A DNA stretch of 64,000 bases from Sphingomonas astaxanthinifaciens DSM 22298 (lineage in GTDB: Bacteria; Pseudomonadota; Alphaproteobacteria; Sphingomonadales; Sphingomonadaceae). Of this stretch, positions 27,442-35,442 are shown one piece after another. The stretch is taken from NCBI RefSeq assembly GCF_000711715.1, contig NZ_JONN01000001.1:682001-746000 (forward strand), in the 5' to 3' direction. Within the stretch, counting starts at the first letter, position 1. Each line of letters starts with the position of its first letter. The translations under genes were made by a program, and so were the position numbers. The notes below the pieces were generated by a model that was not told where the DNA came from, did not search any database, and saw only the letters and a list, made by a program, of their open reading frames with translations.

Positions 27442-28893
27442 GTGCGGCGAAGGACCTTTCTCCAGGGCAGCGGCGCGGCGCTGCTCACCGGCCTGTCGGC
27501 GCGAAGCCTCGCGGCCGACCGGCCGGACCCGGCCGACCTCGCCGGCGACGTCGCCATCCTGCGCGAGGCGCTGAAGCTTCATCCGGGTCTCTATCGCTAC
27601 AACAGCCCCGCGGCGTTCGAGGCGCGGCTTCAGCGTTTTTCGGCGGACTTCACCGCCGCGCCCGACAGCGCGGGCCGCTATCTCGCGCTCGCCCGGCTGA
27701 CCGCGGCGATCCGCTGCGGACACAGCTACGGCAATTTCTTCAACCAGAAGGACGCGGTCAGGACAGCCCTGTTCGACCGGCCGACGCGGCTTCCCGTCCA
27801 TTTCGTCTGGCTCGACCGGGATATGGTGGTGACCGGCGATCCCTCGGGGACGCTCGCGCCCGGGACCCGCATCCTCCGGCTGAATGGCGAGGATCCGGCG
27901 CGGCTGCGCGATCGTCTGCTGCCGCTGATCCGCGCCGACGGCCACAACGACGCCAAGCGGGTCTCGCTGCTCGAAGTGCGCGGCGACGATTCGATCGAGA
28001 CCTTCGACGTCTTCCAGGGCCTCGTCGCGCCGCCCGCCGGTGGCGTCCACCGCCTCGAGGTGCAGGAGCCCGGCGGGCGGCGGCGGAGGCTCGACATGCC
28101 TGCTATCGGTCTCAAGGCGCGTAAGGCGATGATGACCGCGCCCGAGGTTAGGGAAGCCGACCCGCTCTGGACTTGGGCGATCCGGCCCGATCGGATTGCG
28201 GTGCTGACCATGCCCGGCTGGGCGATCTGGAAGAGCAAGTGGGACTGGAAGGGCTGGCTCGACGAACGCCTCGACAGCCTCGCGGGCGCCCGTGGGCTGG
28301 TCGTTGACCTGCGCGACAACGAGGGCGGCGAGGATTGCGGCAACCGCATCCTGGCCCGGCTGATCGACCGGCCGTACACGCCCCCGGCAATCGAGCAGCG
28401 CATACGGTTCCAGCGCACGCCGGCCTCGATCGACCGCTATCTCGACACCTGGGACGACAGTTTTCGCACCCTCGGGGCTAAGGCCGCGCCGCTGACGAAC
28501 GGCTTCTTCCTCCGCCCGGCCGGCGAGGATGCGCTGACCGTCGCGTCGGCGGGGAAGCGGCTGCCAGTCCCGGTCGCGGTCCTGACCAGCCCGGTCAACA
28601 GCTCGGCCACCTTCCAGTTTGCTTCCAACTTCCGCGCGATTGGCGGCGGCAGACTTTATGGCCGGCCGACCGGCGGCAACCGGCGCGGGATCAACGGCGG
28701 CTGCTTCTTCTTCGTGCGCTTGCCGGCGAGCGGGCTCGAGTTCGACCTGCCGCTGGTCGGCTATTTCCCGACCACGCCCCAGCCCGACGCGGGGCTCCTG
28801 CCCGACGTACGGGTCGCGCCGACGATCGCCGACATCGCCACTGGGCGCGATCCCGTGCTCGAGCGCGCGGCTGTCGACCTCGCTCGAGGATGA
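27442..28893 (+). CDS. Tat-exported S41-like peptidase
   Basis: A 483-aa protein starting at GTG (27442), with GGAG 7 nt upstream. The N-terminus RRRTFLQGSGAALLTGLSARSLA is a twin-arginine signal, here split as RRRTFLQGSGAALL and TGLSARSLA. The rest fits the C-terminal processing peptidase/S41 fold: a helical N-terminal domain, a PDZ-like middle (GTRILRLNGEDPARLRDRL), then a region with LVVDLRDNEGG and the likely nucleophile Ser in LTSPVNSSATFQFASN. The usual Lys is not obvious. Likely periplasmic; it may be a divergent or inactive S41 member. Confidence 0.8.
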   Translation: MRRRTFLQGSGAALLTGLSARSLAADRPDPADLAGDVAILREALKLHPGLYRYNSPAAFEARLQRFSADFTAAPDSAGRYLALARLTAAIRCGHSYGNFFNQKDAVRTALFDRPTRLPVHFVWLDRDMVVTGDPSGTLAPGTRILRLNGEDPARLRDRLLPLIRADGHNDAKRVSLLEVRGDDSIETFDVFQGLVAPPAGGVHRLEVQEPGGRRRRLDMPAIGLKARKAMMTAPEVREADPLWTWAIRPDRIAVLTMPGWAIWKSKWDWKGWLDERLDSLAGARGLVVDLRDNEGGEDCGNRILARLIDRPYTPPAIEQRIRFQRTPASIDRYLDTWDDSFRTLGAKAAPLTNGFFLRPAGEDALTVASAGKRLPVPVAVLTSPVNSSATFQFASNFRAIGGGRLYGRPTGGNRRGINGGCFFFVRLPASGLEFDLPLVGYFPTTPQPDAGLLPDVRVAPTIADIATGRDPVLERAAVDLARG

Positions 28894-28930
28894 GGTTGCC
28901 GAAGCGGCCCGCGCGGCCTAGCGGCGGGGC

Positions 28931-29686
28931 ATGGCTTCGAAGACCTGGACCGCCGCACTCTGCATCATCGGCGACGAGATCCTGTCCGGCCGGACGCAGG
29001 ACAAGAATGTCGCCCAGATCGCGACCTGGCTCAACGTGCAGGGGATCCGCCTTGCCGAGGTGCGGATCGTACCCGACGTCGAGGAGCGGATCGTCGAGGC
29101 GGTGAACGCCCTGCGGGCCCGCAACGACTATCTGTTCACCACCGGGGGCATCGGCCCGACCCACGACGACATCACGGTCGATGCCATTGCCGCGGCGCTC
29201 GGCGTCGAGGTTATCGTCCACCCGGACGCGCGCGCGATCCTCGAGCGCTATTACGAAACGCGCGGCGGGCTGACCGAGGCGCGGCTGCGGATGGCGCGGG
29301 TTCCAGACGGGGCCGAGCTCATCGTCAACAAGGTGTCGGGGGCGCCCGGCATCCGCCATGGCAACATCTTCATTCTCGCCGGGGTGCCGCACATCACGGC
29401 GGGCATGCTCGACGCATTGACTGGCACCCTCGAGGGCGGGCGGCCGCTGGTCAGCGTGACGGTCGGCGGGATGGTCCCCGAAAGCGAGGTCGCCGACCTC
29501 CTGCGCGAAACGGAAAAGGCGAACCCGGGGGTGGTGATCGGCTCCTATCCCTTCTTCCGCGAAGGGAAGGTCGGCGCCAATTTCGTCATCCGCTCGGAGG
29601 ATCTCGACCAGGCGCAGGGCGTCGCCGACCTCCTCCAGGCGAGCCTCGAAAGCGCCGGCTACCTCGTCGTCCCAGGCGGGATCTGA
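28931..29686 (+). CDS. CinA/MoaB-type molybdopterin-binding domain protein
   Basis: A 251-aa protein with the MoCF-binding (CinA N-terminal) domain: CIIGDEILSGRTQDKN, then LFTTGGIGPTHDDITVDAIA and PGIRHGNIFILAGVPHI. It lacks the C-terminal CinA pyridine-nucleotide amidase domain, so it belongs to the shorter family common in alphaproteobacteria. In full-length CinA the N-terminal domain acts as an ADP-ribose pyrophosphatase; the role here is not certain. The last 28 nt overlap the 98-aa gene on the opposite strand. Confidence 0.88.
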   Translation: MASKTWTAALCIIGDEILSGRTQDKNVAQIATWLNVQGIRLAEVRIVPDVEERIVEAVNALRARNDYLFTTGGIGPTHDDITVDAIAAALGVEVIVHPDARAILERYYETRGGLTEARLRMARVPDGAELIVNKVSGAPGIRHGNIFILAGVPHITAGMLDALTGTLEGGRPLVSVTVGGMVPESEVADLLRETEKANPGVVIGSYPFFREGKVGANFVIRSEDLDQAQGVADLLQASLESAGYLVVPGGI

Positions 29687-29955
29687 GCCGCCCACCAGTC
29701 GGCATAAGGCGTGTTCCTGGCGAGGTGGCGGTCCCAGTCGGGGCTGCCGTCGTCCCACCACACCGGTCCGCGTTCGCCGAGCGCGCGCTTAGCCGCATCG
29801 ACCCGCGCCCGGTCATGCTTGCGGCGCGCGTCCATCAGTTCGCGGACGAGTTGGTCGCGTCGCTCGGGATCGAGCGCGGGGTTGCTGAGCCGCCAGAGCC
29901 GCCCCCGGACGACGAAATAGCGGCCGTCCGGGGTGCGGGGATAGTCCTTGGTCAG
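29659..29955 (-). CDS. Conserved small protein (98 aa) apparently starting at CTG
   Basis: An open frame of 99 codons ending at TAG 29659-29661. It contains TKDYPRTPDGRYFVVRGRL followed by WRLSNPALDPERRDQLVREL, then RVDAAKRALGERGPVWW and a DWDRHLARNTPYADWW end. This resembles a small conserved alphaproteobacterial family of unknown function that I know from memory. The only plausible start is CTG at 29955; no ATG, GTG or TTG lies between it and the stop upstream at about 30016. CTG overlaps the TGA of the 121-aa gene as CTGA, like the common ATGA, so it is translated by coupling. An alternative is a start outside this frame through a sequencing error. Confidence 0.65.
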   Translation of the reverse strand: MTKDYPRTPDGRYFVVRGRLWRLSNPALDPERRDQLVRELMDARRKHDRARVDAAKRALGERGPVWWDDGSPDWDRHLARNTPYADWWAAQIPPGTTR

Positions 29956-30317
29956 GCGTCCACCACCGCGGTCGGGGGCACCAGCTGGCTGTGGCTGACC
30001 ACCGTCCAGTCCTCATGGCCCCGGCGCATCAGGGTCGAGCTTGCCACGCAGCGATAGGTCTCCTCGCCGCGCTTCGCCTCGACATGATAGCCGATCACGA
30101 TCAGCCCTTCCTCGGGACGGGTCACCTTCTGCTCGGAAAAATGCACCTCCTCCCAGCGCGGCGTGTCCTTGACCGCCGCCTTGGCCTGGTCCCGCGAGAA
30201 CAGAAAGGGCTCGGCGGGAAGCGCCATCACCACATTCTCGTCGATCAGCCGGTCATAGACCTCGTCGCCGCCGCGCCAGAGCTTTTCTTCCATCGCCCAG
30301 ATCCGTTCGTTTTCCAT
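29952..30317 (-). CDS. DUF4440/NTF2-like protein (121 aa)
   Basis: A 121-aa cone-fold protein beginning MENERIWAMEEKLWRGGDEVY. The pattern of two N-terminal helices, then strands containing VTRPEEGLIVIGYHVEAKRGEETYRCVASSTLMRR and the end DWTVVSHSQLVPP, split here, fits NTF2-like DUF4440 members. No active-site residues can be named. It is divergent from the marR operon and is coupled to the 98-aa gene downstream through a CTGA overlap. Confidence 0.8.
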   Translation of the reverse strand: MENERIWAMEEKLWRGGDEVYDRLIDENVVMALPAEPFLFSRDQAKAAVKDTPRWEEVHFSEQKVTRPEEGLIVIGYHVEAKRGEETYRCVASSTLMRRGHEDWTVVSHSQLVPPTAVVDA

Positions 30318-30416
30318 CGCCTGTTCCTTTCCTTCGCTACTGCCACGGCCAACGGACGGGCGGGGCGCGGGTTCAGGCCGATGGCGACGAGCCGACGTGG
30401 ACCTTCGGGCAGGTCG

Positions 30417-30444
30417 TTGCGTTAGTAAGCCTGCTTACTATATG
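30417..30444 (+). promoter_or_regulatory. Promoter of marR-emrAB with a perfect palindromic operator in the spacer
   Basis: TAGTAAGC-ct-GCTTACTA (30423-30440) is a perfect 8-bp inverted repeat. A likely -35 TTGCGT (30417-30422) abuts it and a -10 TATATG (30439-30444) overlaps its right end, spaced 16 bp. MarR bound here would block RNA polymerase. The transcript would begin at about the second ATG (30454). Confidence 0.6.
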
Positions 30445-30453
30445 GGCCGTCAG

Positions 30454-30903
30454 ATGGAGCAGATTGCCTGGGACATCGGTGAGACCGCGCATGCGCTGCG
30501 CCGGGCGTTCGACCGCAGGGCGGCGGCGCTGGGGATCACGCGCGCCCAGTGGCGGGTGCTCGCCCGGCTCGACCATCAGCCCGGACAGCGCCAGGTCGAT
30601 CTCGCCGACCGGATGGACATCGAGCCGATCACGCTCTGCCGGATCGTCGACAAGCTCGAGGAAGCGGGCTTGGTCGAACGGCGCCGTGACCCTTCGGACC
30701 GGCGCGCCTGGCAGTTGTTCCTGTGCGACAAGGCGACGCCTCTCGTGAGCCGGCTTCACACGCTCGCCGACGACTTCTCGGCCGAGGTGTTCGGCAATCT
30801 CGATCCCGCCGCGGTCAGTGACGCGCAGCGGCTGCTCGGCGCGATCCGGGCCAATCTTTCGGGGCTCGACCCCCGCAGCAATAATGACAGGGCTTCGGCA
30901 TGA
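30454..30903 (+). CDS. MarR-family transcriptional regulator of the emr efflux operon
   Basis: A 149-aa winged-helix repressor: helices HALRRAFDRRAAALGITRAQWRVLARL, split here around the second helix, then the recognition element QVDLADRMDIEPITLCRIVDKLEEAGL and the wing VERRRDPSDRRAWQLFL. It likely represses itself and emrAB by binding the palindrome at 30423-30440 and releases on binding a drug-like ligand. I chose the ATG at 30454 because the promoter predicts a nearly leaderless mRNA there; an ATG at 30442 lies inside the -10 element. Its stop overlaps the emrA start (ATGA). Confidence 0.88.
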   Translation: MEQIAWDIGETAHALRRAFDRRAAALGITRAQWRVLARLDHQPGQRQVDLADRMDIEPITLCRIVDKLEEAGLVERRRDPSDRRAWQLFLCDKATPLVSRLHTLADDFSAEVFGNLDPAAVSDAQRLLGAIRANLSGLDPRSNNDRASA

Positions 30904-31940
30904 ATCAGGAAACCAGGATCGAGGCGGCCGGCCTCGCCGAGACGCCGGCGAAAGCGCCGAACAAGGCGCGCCGGATTGCGCTGATGCTGGTCGTGCCGCT
31001 GCTGCTCGTGCTCGGCGGCGCCTGGATGTGGTGGTCGGGGCAGGGGACGGTCTCGACCGACAATGCCCAGGTCAAGCAGGACATCACCAGCGTCGGGGCG
31101 CAGGTCAGCGGTCCGATCGCGCAGGTCTATGTCAAGGAAGGCCAAAGGGTGCAGGCGGGGCAGCTCCTGTTCCGGATCGACCCCGAGCCCTTCCGCGTCG
31201 CGCTGCTCCAGGCCGAGGCGCAGCTTGCCCAGGCGCAATTGTCCGAGCGGCAGGTCGTCACCCAGGCCGCCGGCACCTCGGTCGACATCACGGGCGCCGA
31301 GGCCCAGCTCGCCATCAACCAGCGCGCGCTCGCCCGCCAGGCCGAGCTGCTCCGCCAAGGCTTCACCACCAAGGTCCGCTATGACGAGGCGCTGTCCGAC
31401 GTCGAGAAGTCGCGCACCGCGCTCGCCGACGCGCGCGCCCGCGCCGCCAATGCCCGCGCCGCGATCGCGCCGGGCGGCGACCAGCCGAGCGAGGCCGCCG
31501 CGCGCGCCGCCATTGCCAGCGCCCGCCTCAACCTCAGCCGGACCGAGGTCCGCGCGCCGGCCGCAGGGATCGTCTCCAACACCGACCGGCTGCTCCCGGG
31601 CCAGCAGGCGGTGCCCGGCATCGGCCTCCTCAGCCTGGTCGGCTCGAAGAGCGCCTGGGTCGAGGCCAATTTCAAGGAGAAGGACCTCGCCAAGATGGCT
31701 CCCGGCCAGAAGGTCGAGGTGGAGATCGACGCTTATCCGGGCCTCAAGCTCCACGGCCGGGTCGAGAGCATCGGCGCCGGCACCGGCAGCGAATTCGCCA
31801 TCCTTCCGGCCCAGAATGCCAATGGAAACTGGGTCAAGGTCAGCCAGCGCGTTCCGGTCCGCATCGCCTTCGACGAGAAGCCGTCGCGGCCGATGATCGC
31901 GGGCCTCAGCGCCACGGTGACCGTCGATGTGGGCGACTAG
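30900..31940 (+). CDS. emrA: EmrA-like periplasmic adaptor (HlyD family)
   Basis: A 346-aa membrane-fusion protein that links an inner-membrane exporter to an outer-membrane channel. One N-terminal anchor helix (LMLVVPLLLVLGGAWMWWSG) is followed by the lipoyl half-motif STDNAQVKQDITSVGAQVSG and VYVKEGQRVQAGQLLFRIDP, a long coiled-coil hairpin (about residues 100-190), and the beta-barrel region VRAPAAGIVSN with GQKVEVEIDAYPG. It is coupled to marR. emrB follows after a 95-bp gap filled by a palindromic repeat. Confidence 0.93.
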   Translation: MNQETRIEAAGLAETPAKAPNKARRIALMLVVPLLLVLGGAWMWWSGQGTVSTDNAQVKQDITSVGAQVSGPIAQVYVKEGQRVQAGQLLFRIDPEPFRVALLQAEAQLAQAQLSERQVVTQAAGTSVDITGAEAQLAINQRALARQAELLRQGFTTKVRYDEALSDVEKSRTALADARARAANARAAIAPGGDQPSEAAARAAIASARLNLSRTEVRAPAAGIVSNTDRLLPGQQAVPGIGLLSLVGSKSAWVEANFKEKDLAKMAPGQKVEVEIDAYPGLKLHGRVESIGAGTGSEFAILPAQNANGNWVKVSQRVPVRIAFDEKPSRPMIAGLSATVTVDVGD

Positions 31941-31950
31941 GAGCTACGTG

Positions 31951-32029
31951 CTTCGACGTCGCTCAGCACGAACGAACTTTCGGCTTTCGTTCGTGCTGAG
32001 CGAAGCGCGAAGCGCGTAGCCGAAGGACC
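31951..32029. repeat. Palindromic repeat between emrA and emrB
   Basis: GCTCAGCACGAACGAA (31961-31976) and its exact complement TTCGTTCGTGCTGAGC (31986-32001) form a 16-bp stem with a 9-nt loop; flanking CTTCGAC and GCGTAGCCGAAGG extend the element. This family is also common in other sphingomonad genomes (from memory). It lies inside an operon and may act as an mRNA stability or attenuation element. Confidence 0.88.
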
Positions 32030-32035
32030 GATCGC

Positions 32036-33574
32036 GTGAGCAACACCGCCGCCACCCCGCTCGACCCGATGCGCCACTTCCTCGTCACCGTCGCGGTGAT
32101 GCTGGCGGTGCTGATGCAGGTGCTCGACACCACCATCGCCAATGTCGCGCTGCCGCACATGCAGGCGAGCCTCAGCGCGACCAGCGAGAGCATCAACTGG
32201 GTGCTGACGAGCTATATCGTCGCCAGCGCCATCGCCATTCCCATCGCCGGCTGGCTGGCCGAGCGGATCGGCCGCCGGCGGCTGCTGCTGATGGCGGTCG
32301 TCGGCTTCACCGTCGCGAGCATGCTCTGCGCCATCGCCACCTCGCTCCCCGAGATGGTCGCCTTCCGCATCCTCCAGGGGGTGAGCGGCGCCTTCCTCGT
32401 GCCCTTGGCGCAGGCGACGATGTTCGACATCAATCCGCCCGCCAAGCACGCCCAGGCCATGGCGCTGTTCGGTGGCGGGATCATGATCGGGCCGATCCTC
32501 GGGCCGGTGCTCGGCGGCTGGCTGACCGACAGCTTCGACTGGCGCTGGGTGTTCATCGTCAACCTGCCCGTCGGCGTGCTCGCCACCTTCATGCTGTGGC
32601 GGACCATGCCCGAGAGCCCGACCAACCGGCGGCCGTTCGACCTGGTCGGTTTCGCGCTTCTCGCCGTGGCCTTGGGCGCGCTGCAGATGTTCCTCGACCG
32701 CGGCGAGAGCCAGGACTGGTTCCAGAGCTGGGAAATCTGGATCGAGATGGGCCTCGCCATCGCCTTCTTCTGGATGTTCGTCATTCACACGCTGACGGCA
32801 CGCGCGCCGATCTTCGAGAAGGGCATGTTCGCCGACCGCAATTTCGCGACCGGCCTCTTGTTCATGGCGGTGACCGGCGTGCTGCTGCTGGCCGGGCTCG
32901 CCTTGCTGCCGCCTTTGCTCCAGCGCCTGTACGGCTATTCGGTGCTCCAGTCGGGCATCCTGACCGCGCCGCGCGGGGTGGGCACGCTCATCTCGATGCT
33001 GGTGGCGGGCCGGCTCGTCGGCAAGTTCGACAGCCGCCTGCTGGTGGTCGCCGGGATCAGCTTCATGGCGACCAGCCTGTGGATGATGACCGGCTTCGCG
33101 CTCGACCAGCCGGCGGGGCCGGTGATCTGGTCGGGCGTCGTCCAGGGGCTGGGCATCGGTCTCATCTTCGTCGTCATGCAGAGCCTCGCCTTCGCCACGC
33201 TCGCCCCGCAGCTGCGCACCGCGGCAGCGTCACTCCTCAACCTGTCGCGCAACATCGGCGGGTCGGTCGGGATCGCGATCGTCGGGTCGCAGCTCGTGCG
33301 GATGACGCAGGTCGCCCACGCCGACATCGCCAGCAACGTCACCGCCAGCACCATCCCGACTCTCGACCCCGGCCTGCTCGAACGGATCGGGCAGGAAGGC
33401 GACGTCGCGCTCGCGGTGATCAACGCCGAGGTCACGCGGCAGGCTTTGTTCATCGCCTATCTCGACGATTTTTATCTGATGATGTGGGTCACTCTGGCCG
33501 CCATTCCGTTGGTGCTGCTGTTGCGCAAGGCCAAGGCCGGCGGCGGTGCGCCCGCCCACGCCATCGCCGACTGA
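32036..33574 (+). CDS. emrB: EmrB-like multidrug exporter, DHA2 family
   Basis: A 512-aa MFS exporter with 14 predicted helices that works with EmrA. Motifs: D1 region [18 protein letters not shown], loop [14 protein letters not shown], and the antiporter motif [20 protein letters not shown], split here into its Gly-rich core. The start is GTG at 32036, immediately after the repeat element; the usual N-terminus [14 protein letters not shown] supports it. It ends 16 bp before the aldo/keto reductase. The substrate range is unknown; Emr homologues export hydrophobic toxicants. Confidence 0.93.
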   Translation: MSNTAATPLDPMRHFLVTVAVMLAVLMQVLDTTIANVALPHMQASLSATSESINWVLTSYIVASAIAIPIAGWLAERIGRRRLLLMAVVGFTVASMLCAIATSLPEMVAFRILQGVSGAFLVPLAQATMFDINPPAKHAQAMALFGGGIMIGPILGPVLGGWLTDSFDWRWVFIVNLPVGVLATFMLWRTMPESPTNRRPFDLVGFALLAVALGALQMFLDRGESQDWFQSWEIWIEMGLAIAFFWMFVIHTLTARAPIFEKGMFADRNFATGLLFMAVTGVLLLAGLALLPPLLQRLYGYSVLQSGILTAPRGVGTLISMLVAGRLVGKFDSRLLVVAGISFMATSLWMMTGFALDQPAGPVIWSGVVQGLGIGLIFVVMQSLAFATLAPQLRTAAASLLNLSRNIGGSVGIAIVGSQLVRMTQVAHADIASNVTASTIPTLDPGLLERIGQEGDVALAVINAEVTRQALFIAYLDDFYLMMWVTLAAIPLVLLLRKAKAGGGAPAHAIAD

Positions 33575-33590
33575 AGACAGGAGAAGACCC

Positions 33591-34577
33591 ATGCAAACCC
33601 GCACCCTCGGCCGCGATGGCCCGACTGTTTCCGCCATCGGCCTTGGCTGCATGGGGATGAGCGAATTCTATGGCACCGGCGACGACGCCGAGAGCATCGC
33701 CACCATCCACCATGCGCTCGAGCAGGGGGTCAATTTCCTCGATACCGCCGACATGTACGGCCCCTTCAAGAACGAGGAGCTGGTCGGCCGCGCCATCGCC
33801 GACCGCCGCGACCAGGTCTTCCTCGCGACCAAGTTCGGAAATGTCCGCGGCGAGAAGGGCGAATTCCTCGGCGTGCGCGGCGATCCCGACTATGTCCGCT
33901 CGGCCTGCGAGGCGAGCCTGCGGCGGCTCGGGGTCGAGACGATCGACCTCTATTACCAGCACCGGGTCGATCCCAATGTCGCGATCGAGGAGACGGTCGG
34001 CGAAATGGTGCGCCTGAAGGAAGAGGGGAAGATCCGCTTCCTCGGCCTCAGCGAGGCCGCGCCCGCAACCATCCGCCGCGCCCATGCGGTCCACCCGATC
34101 ACCGCGCTCCAGACCGAATACAGCCTGTGGAGCCGCGACGCCGAGGCCGAGGTGCTCCCGACCGTGCGCGAACTCGGGATCGGCTATGTCGCTTATTCGC
34201 CGCTCGGCCGCGGCTTCCTGACCGGCGAGATCACCCGTCCCGAGGACTTTCCCGAGGACGATTACCGCCGCTTCCACCCGCGCTTCACCGGCGAGAATTT
34301 CGAGCGCAACATCGCGATGGTCCACGAGCTCGAGAAGCTCGTCGCCGACAAGGGGGTCAGCGCCGCGCAGCTCGCGCTCGCCTGGGTGCTCGCGCAGGGC
34401 GAGGACATCGTCCCCATCCCGGGCACCAAGCGCCGCAAGTGGCTCGACCAGAATATCGCGGCGGTGGACCTCGAGCTCAGCGCGGACGAGCTCGCCCGCC
34501 TCGACCAGATCCTGCCGCCCGGCGCGGCGGCGGGCGACCGCTATCACGCGCAGGGCATGGCGACGGTCAACCGCTAG
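33591..34577 (+). CDS. Aldo/keto reductase
   Basis: A 328-aa NADPH-dependent (beta/alpha)8-barrel oxidoreductase. It shows the catalytic tetrad signatures [20 protein letters not shown] (Asp and Tyr), TKFGN (Lys) and YYQHRVDP (His), plus the cofactor-binding end [14 protein letters not shown]. It looks like the AKR subgroup that includes YajO/YhdN. The ATG at 33591 has AGGAG 8 nt upstream. It probably shares the emr transcript and may detoxify carbonyl compounds. Confidence 0.93.
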   Translation: MQTRTLGRDGPTVSAIGLGCMGMSEFYGTGDDAESIATIHHALEQGVNFLDTADMYGPFKNEELVGRAIADRRDQVFLATKFGNVRGEKGEFLGVRGDPDYVRSACEASLRRLGVETIDLYYQHRVDPNVAIEETVGEMVRLKEEGKIRFLGLSEAAPATIRRAHAVHPITALQTEYSLWSRDAEAEVLPTVRELGIGYVAYSPLGRGFLTGEITRPEDFPEDDYRRFHPRFTGENFERNIAMVHELEKLVADKGVSAAQLALAWVLAQGEDIVPIPGTKRRKWLDQNIAAVDLELSADELARLDQILPPGAAAGDRYHAQGMATVNR

Positions 34578-34587
34578 ACACCCGAAC

Positions 34588-34615
34588 CGTCGTCCCCGGT
34601 TTCGCGGGGACGACG
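34588..34615. repeat. Short palindromic repeat (CGTCGTCCCC family)
   Basis: CGTCGTCCCC (34588-34597) and GGGGACGACG (34606-34615) form a perfect 10-bp stem with an 8-nt loop. It sits 11 bp after the aldo/keto reductase stop and may double as a weak 3' end hairpin. Same family as the arm inside mutL. Confidence 0.88.
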
Positions 34616-34636
34616 ATTATGGGTATGGGCCGCGCC

Positions 34637-35392
34637 ATGACCCCGACCATCCACCACTTCACCGCCTCCGACGGCGTCAACCTCGCCTGGCGCGAGACCG
34701 GGGAGGGGCGTGCGGTCGTCCTCGTCCATGGCCTCTTCTCGGACGCGCAGCTGAACTGGGTGAAATTCGGCCACGCCCAGCAGCTCGCCGCGGCCGGCTT
34801 CCGGGTAATCATGCCCGATCTTCGCGCGCACGGCCTCAGCGACAAGCCGCACGATCCCGCCGCATATCCGCCGAGAATCCTCGGCCGCGATCTTTCCGAA
34901 CTGGTCGCGCATCTCGGCCTCGCCGACTTCGACCTCGGCGGCTTCTCGCTCGGCTCGCGAACCAGCGTGCTTGCGGTCGCGCAGGGGCTGTCGCCGCGCC
35001 GGCTGGTCCTCGCCGGCATGGGGCTCGAAGGCCTGCTCGGCTGGGAGAAGCGCCATGAATTCTTCCTCGAGGCCTTCGACAAGTTCGACAGCGCCAGCCG
35101 CGGCGACCGGCATTGGTTCGCGATCCAGTTCATGAAGAGCCAGAAGGTCGACCGGGTTGCGACCCGGCTGCTGCTCGAAAGCAATTCGACGGTGACCGAG
35201 GCGATGCTCGCGCGGCTGACGATGCCGACCCTCGTCCTGTGCGGCGACGACGACCGCGACAATGGCTCGGCGCCCGCGCTCGCCGAGGCGCTGCCCAATG
35301 CGACCTACGAGGAAGTGCCGGGCACCCACACCACCTCGGTCACGCAGAAGGCGCTCGGCGAGGCGATGGTCCGCTTCTTGACGGCTGGCTGA
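34637..35392 (+). CDS. Alpha/beta hydrolase
   Basis: A 251-aa serine hydrolase of the alpha/beta fold. The oxyanion region VLVHGLFSDAQLNW, the nucleophile elbow GGFSLGSRTSVLA (Ser about residue 102) and the C-terminal His in VPGTHTTSV make up the expected triad, with the acid likely in LCGDDDRD. The substrate is unknown; these are often esterases or related to dehalogenases. It starts at the ATG 22 bp after the palindromic repeat; the M2 peptidase follows. Confidence 0.9.
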   Translation: MTPTIHHFTASDGVNLAWRETGEGRAVVLVHGLFSDAQLNWVKFGHAQQLAAAGFRVIMPDLRAHGLSDKPHDPAAYPPRILGRDLSELVAHLGLADFDLGGFSLGSRTSVLAVAQGLSPRRLVLAGMGLEGLLGWEKRHEFFLEAFDKFDSASRGDRHWFAIQFMKSQKVDRVATRLLLESNSTVTEAMLARLTMPTLVLCGDDDRDNGSAPALAEALPNATYEEVPGTHTTSVTQKALGEAMVRFLTAG

Positions 35393-35442
35393 AGCGGGCG
35401 CACTCACGCGCTCATTCGCATCAGCTTGAGGGCGTCAACTCC

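Noticed and set aside
29665..29681. REP remnant at the end of the CinA-like gene
   Set aside because: CGTCGTCCCAGG...GGGATC resembles family A, but it is too short and degenerate and is coding on both strands.
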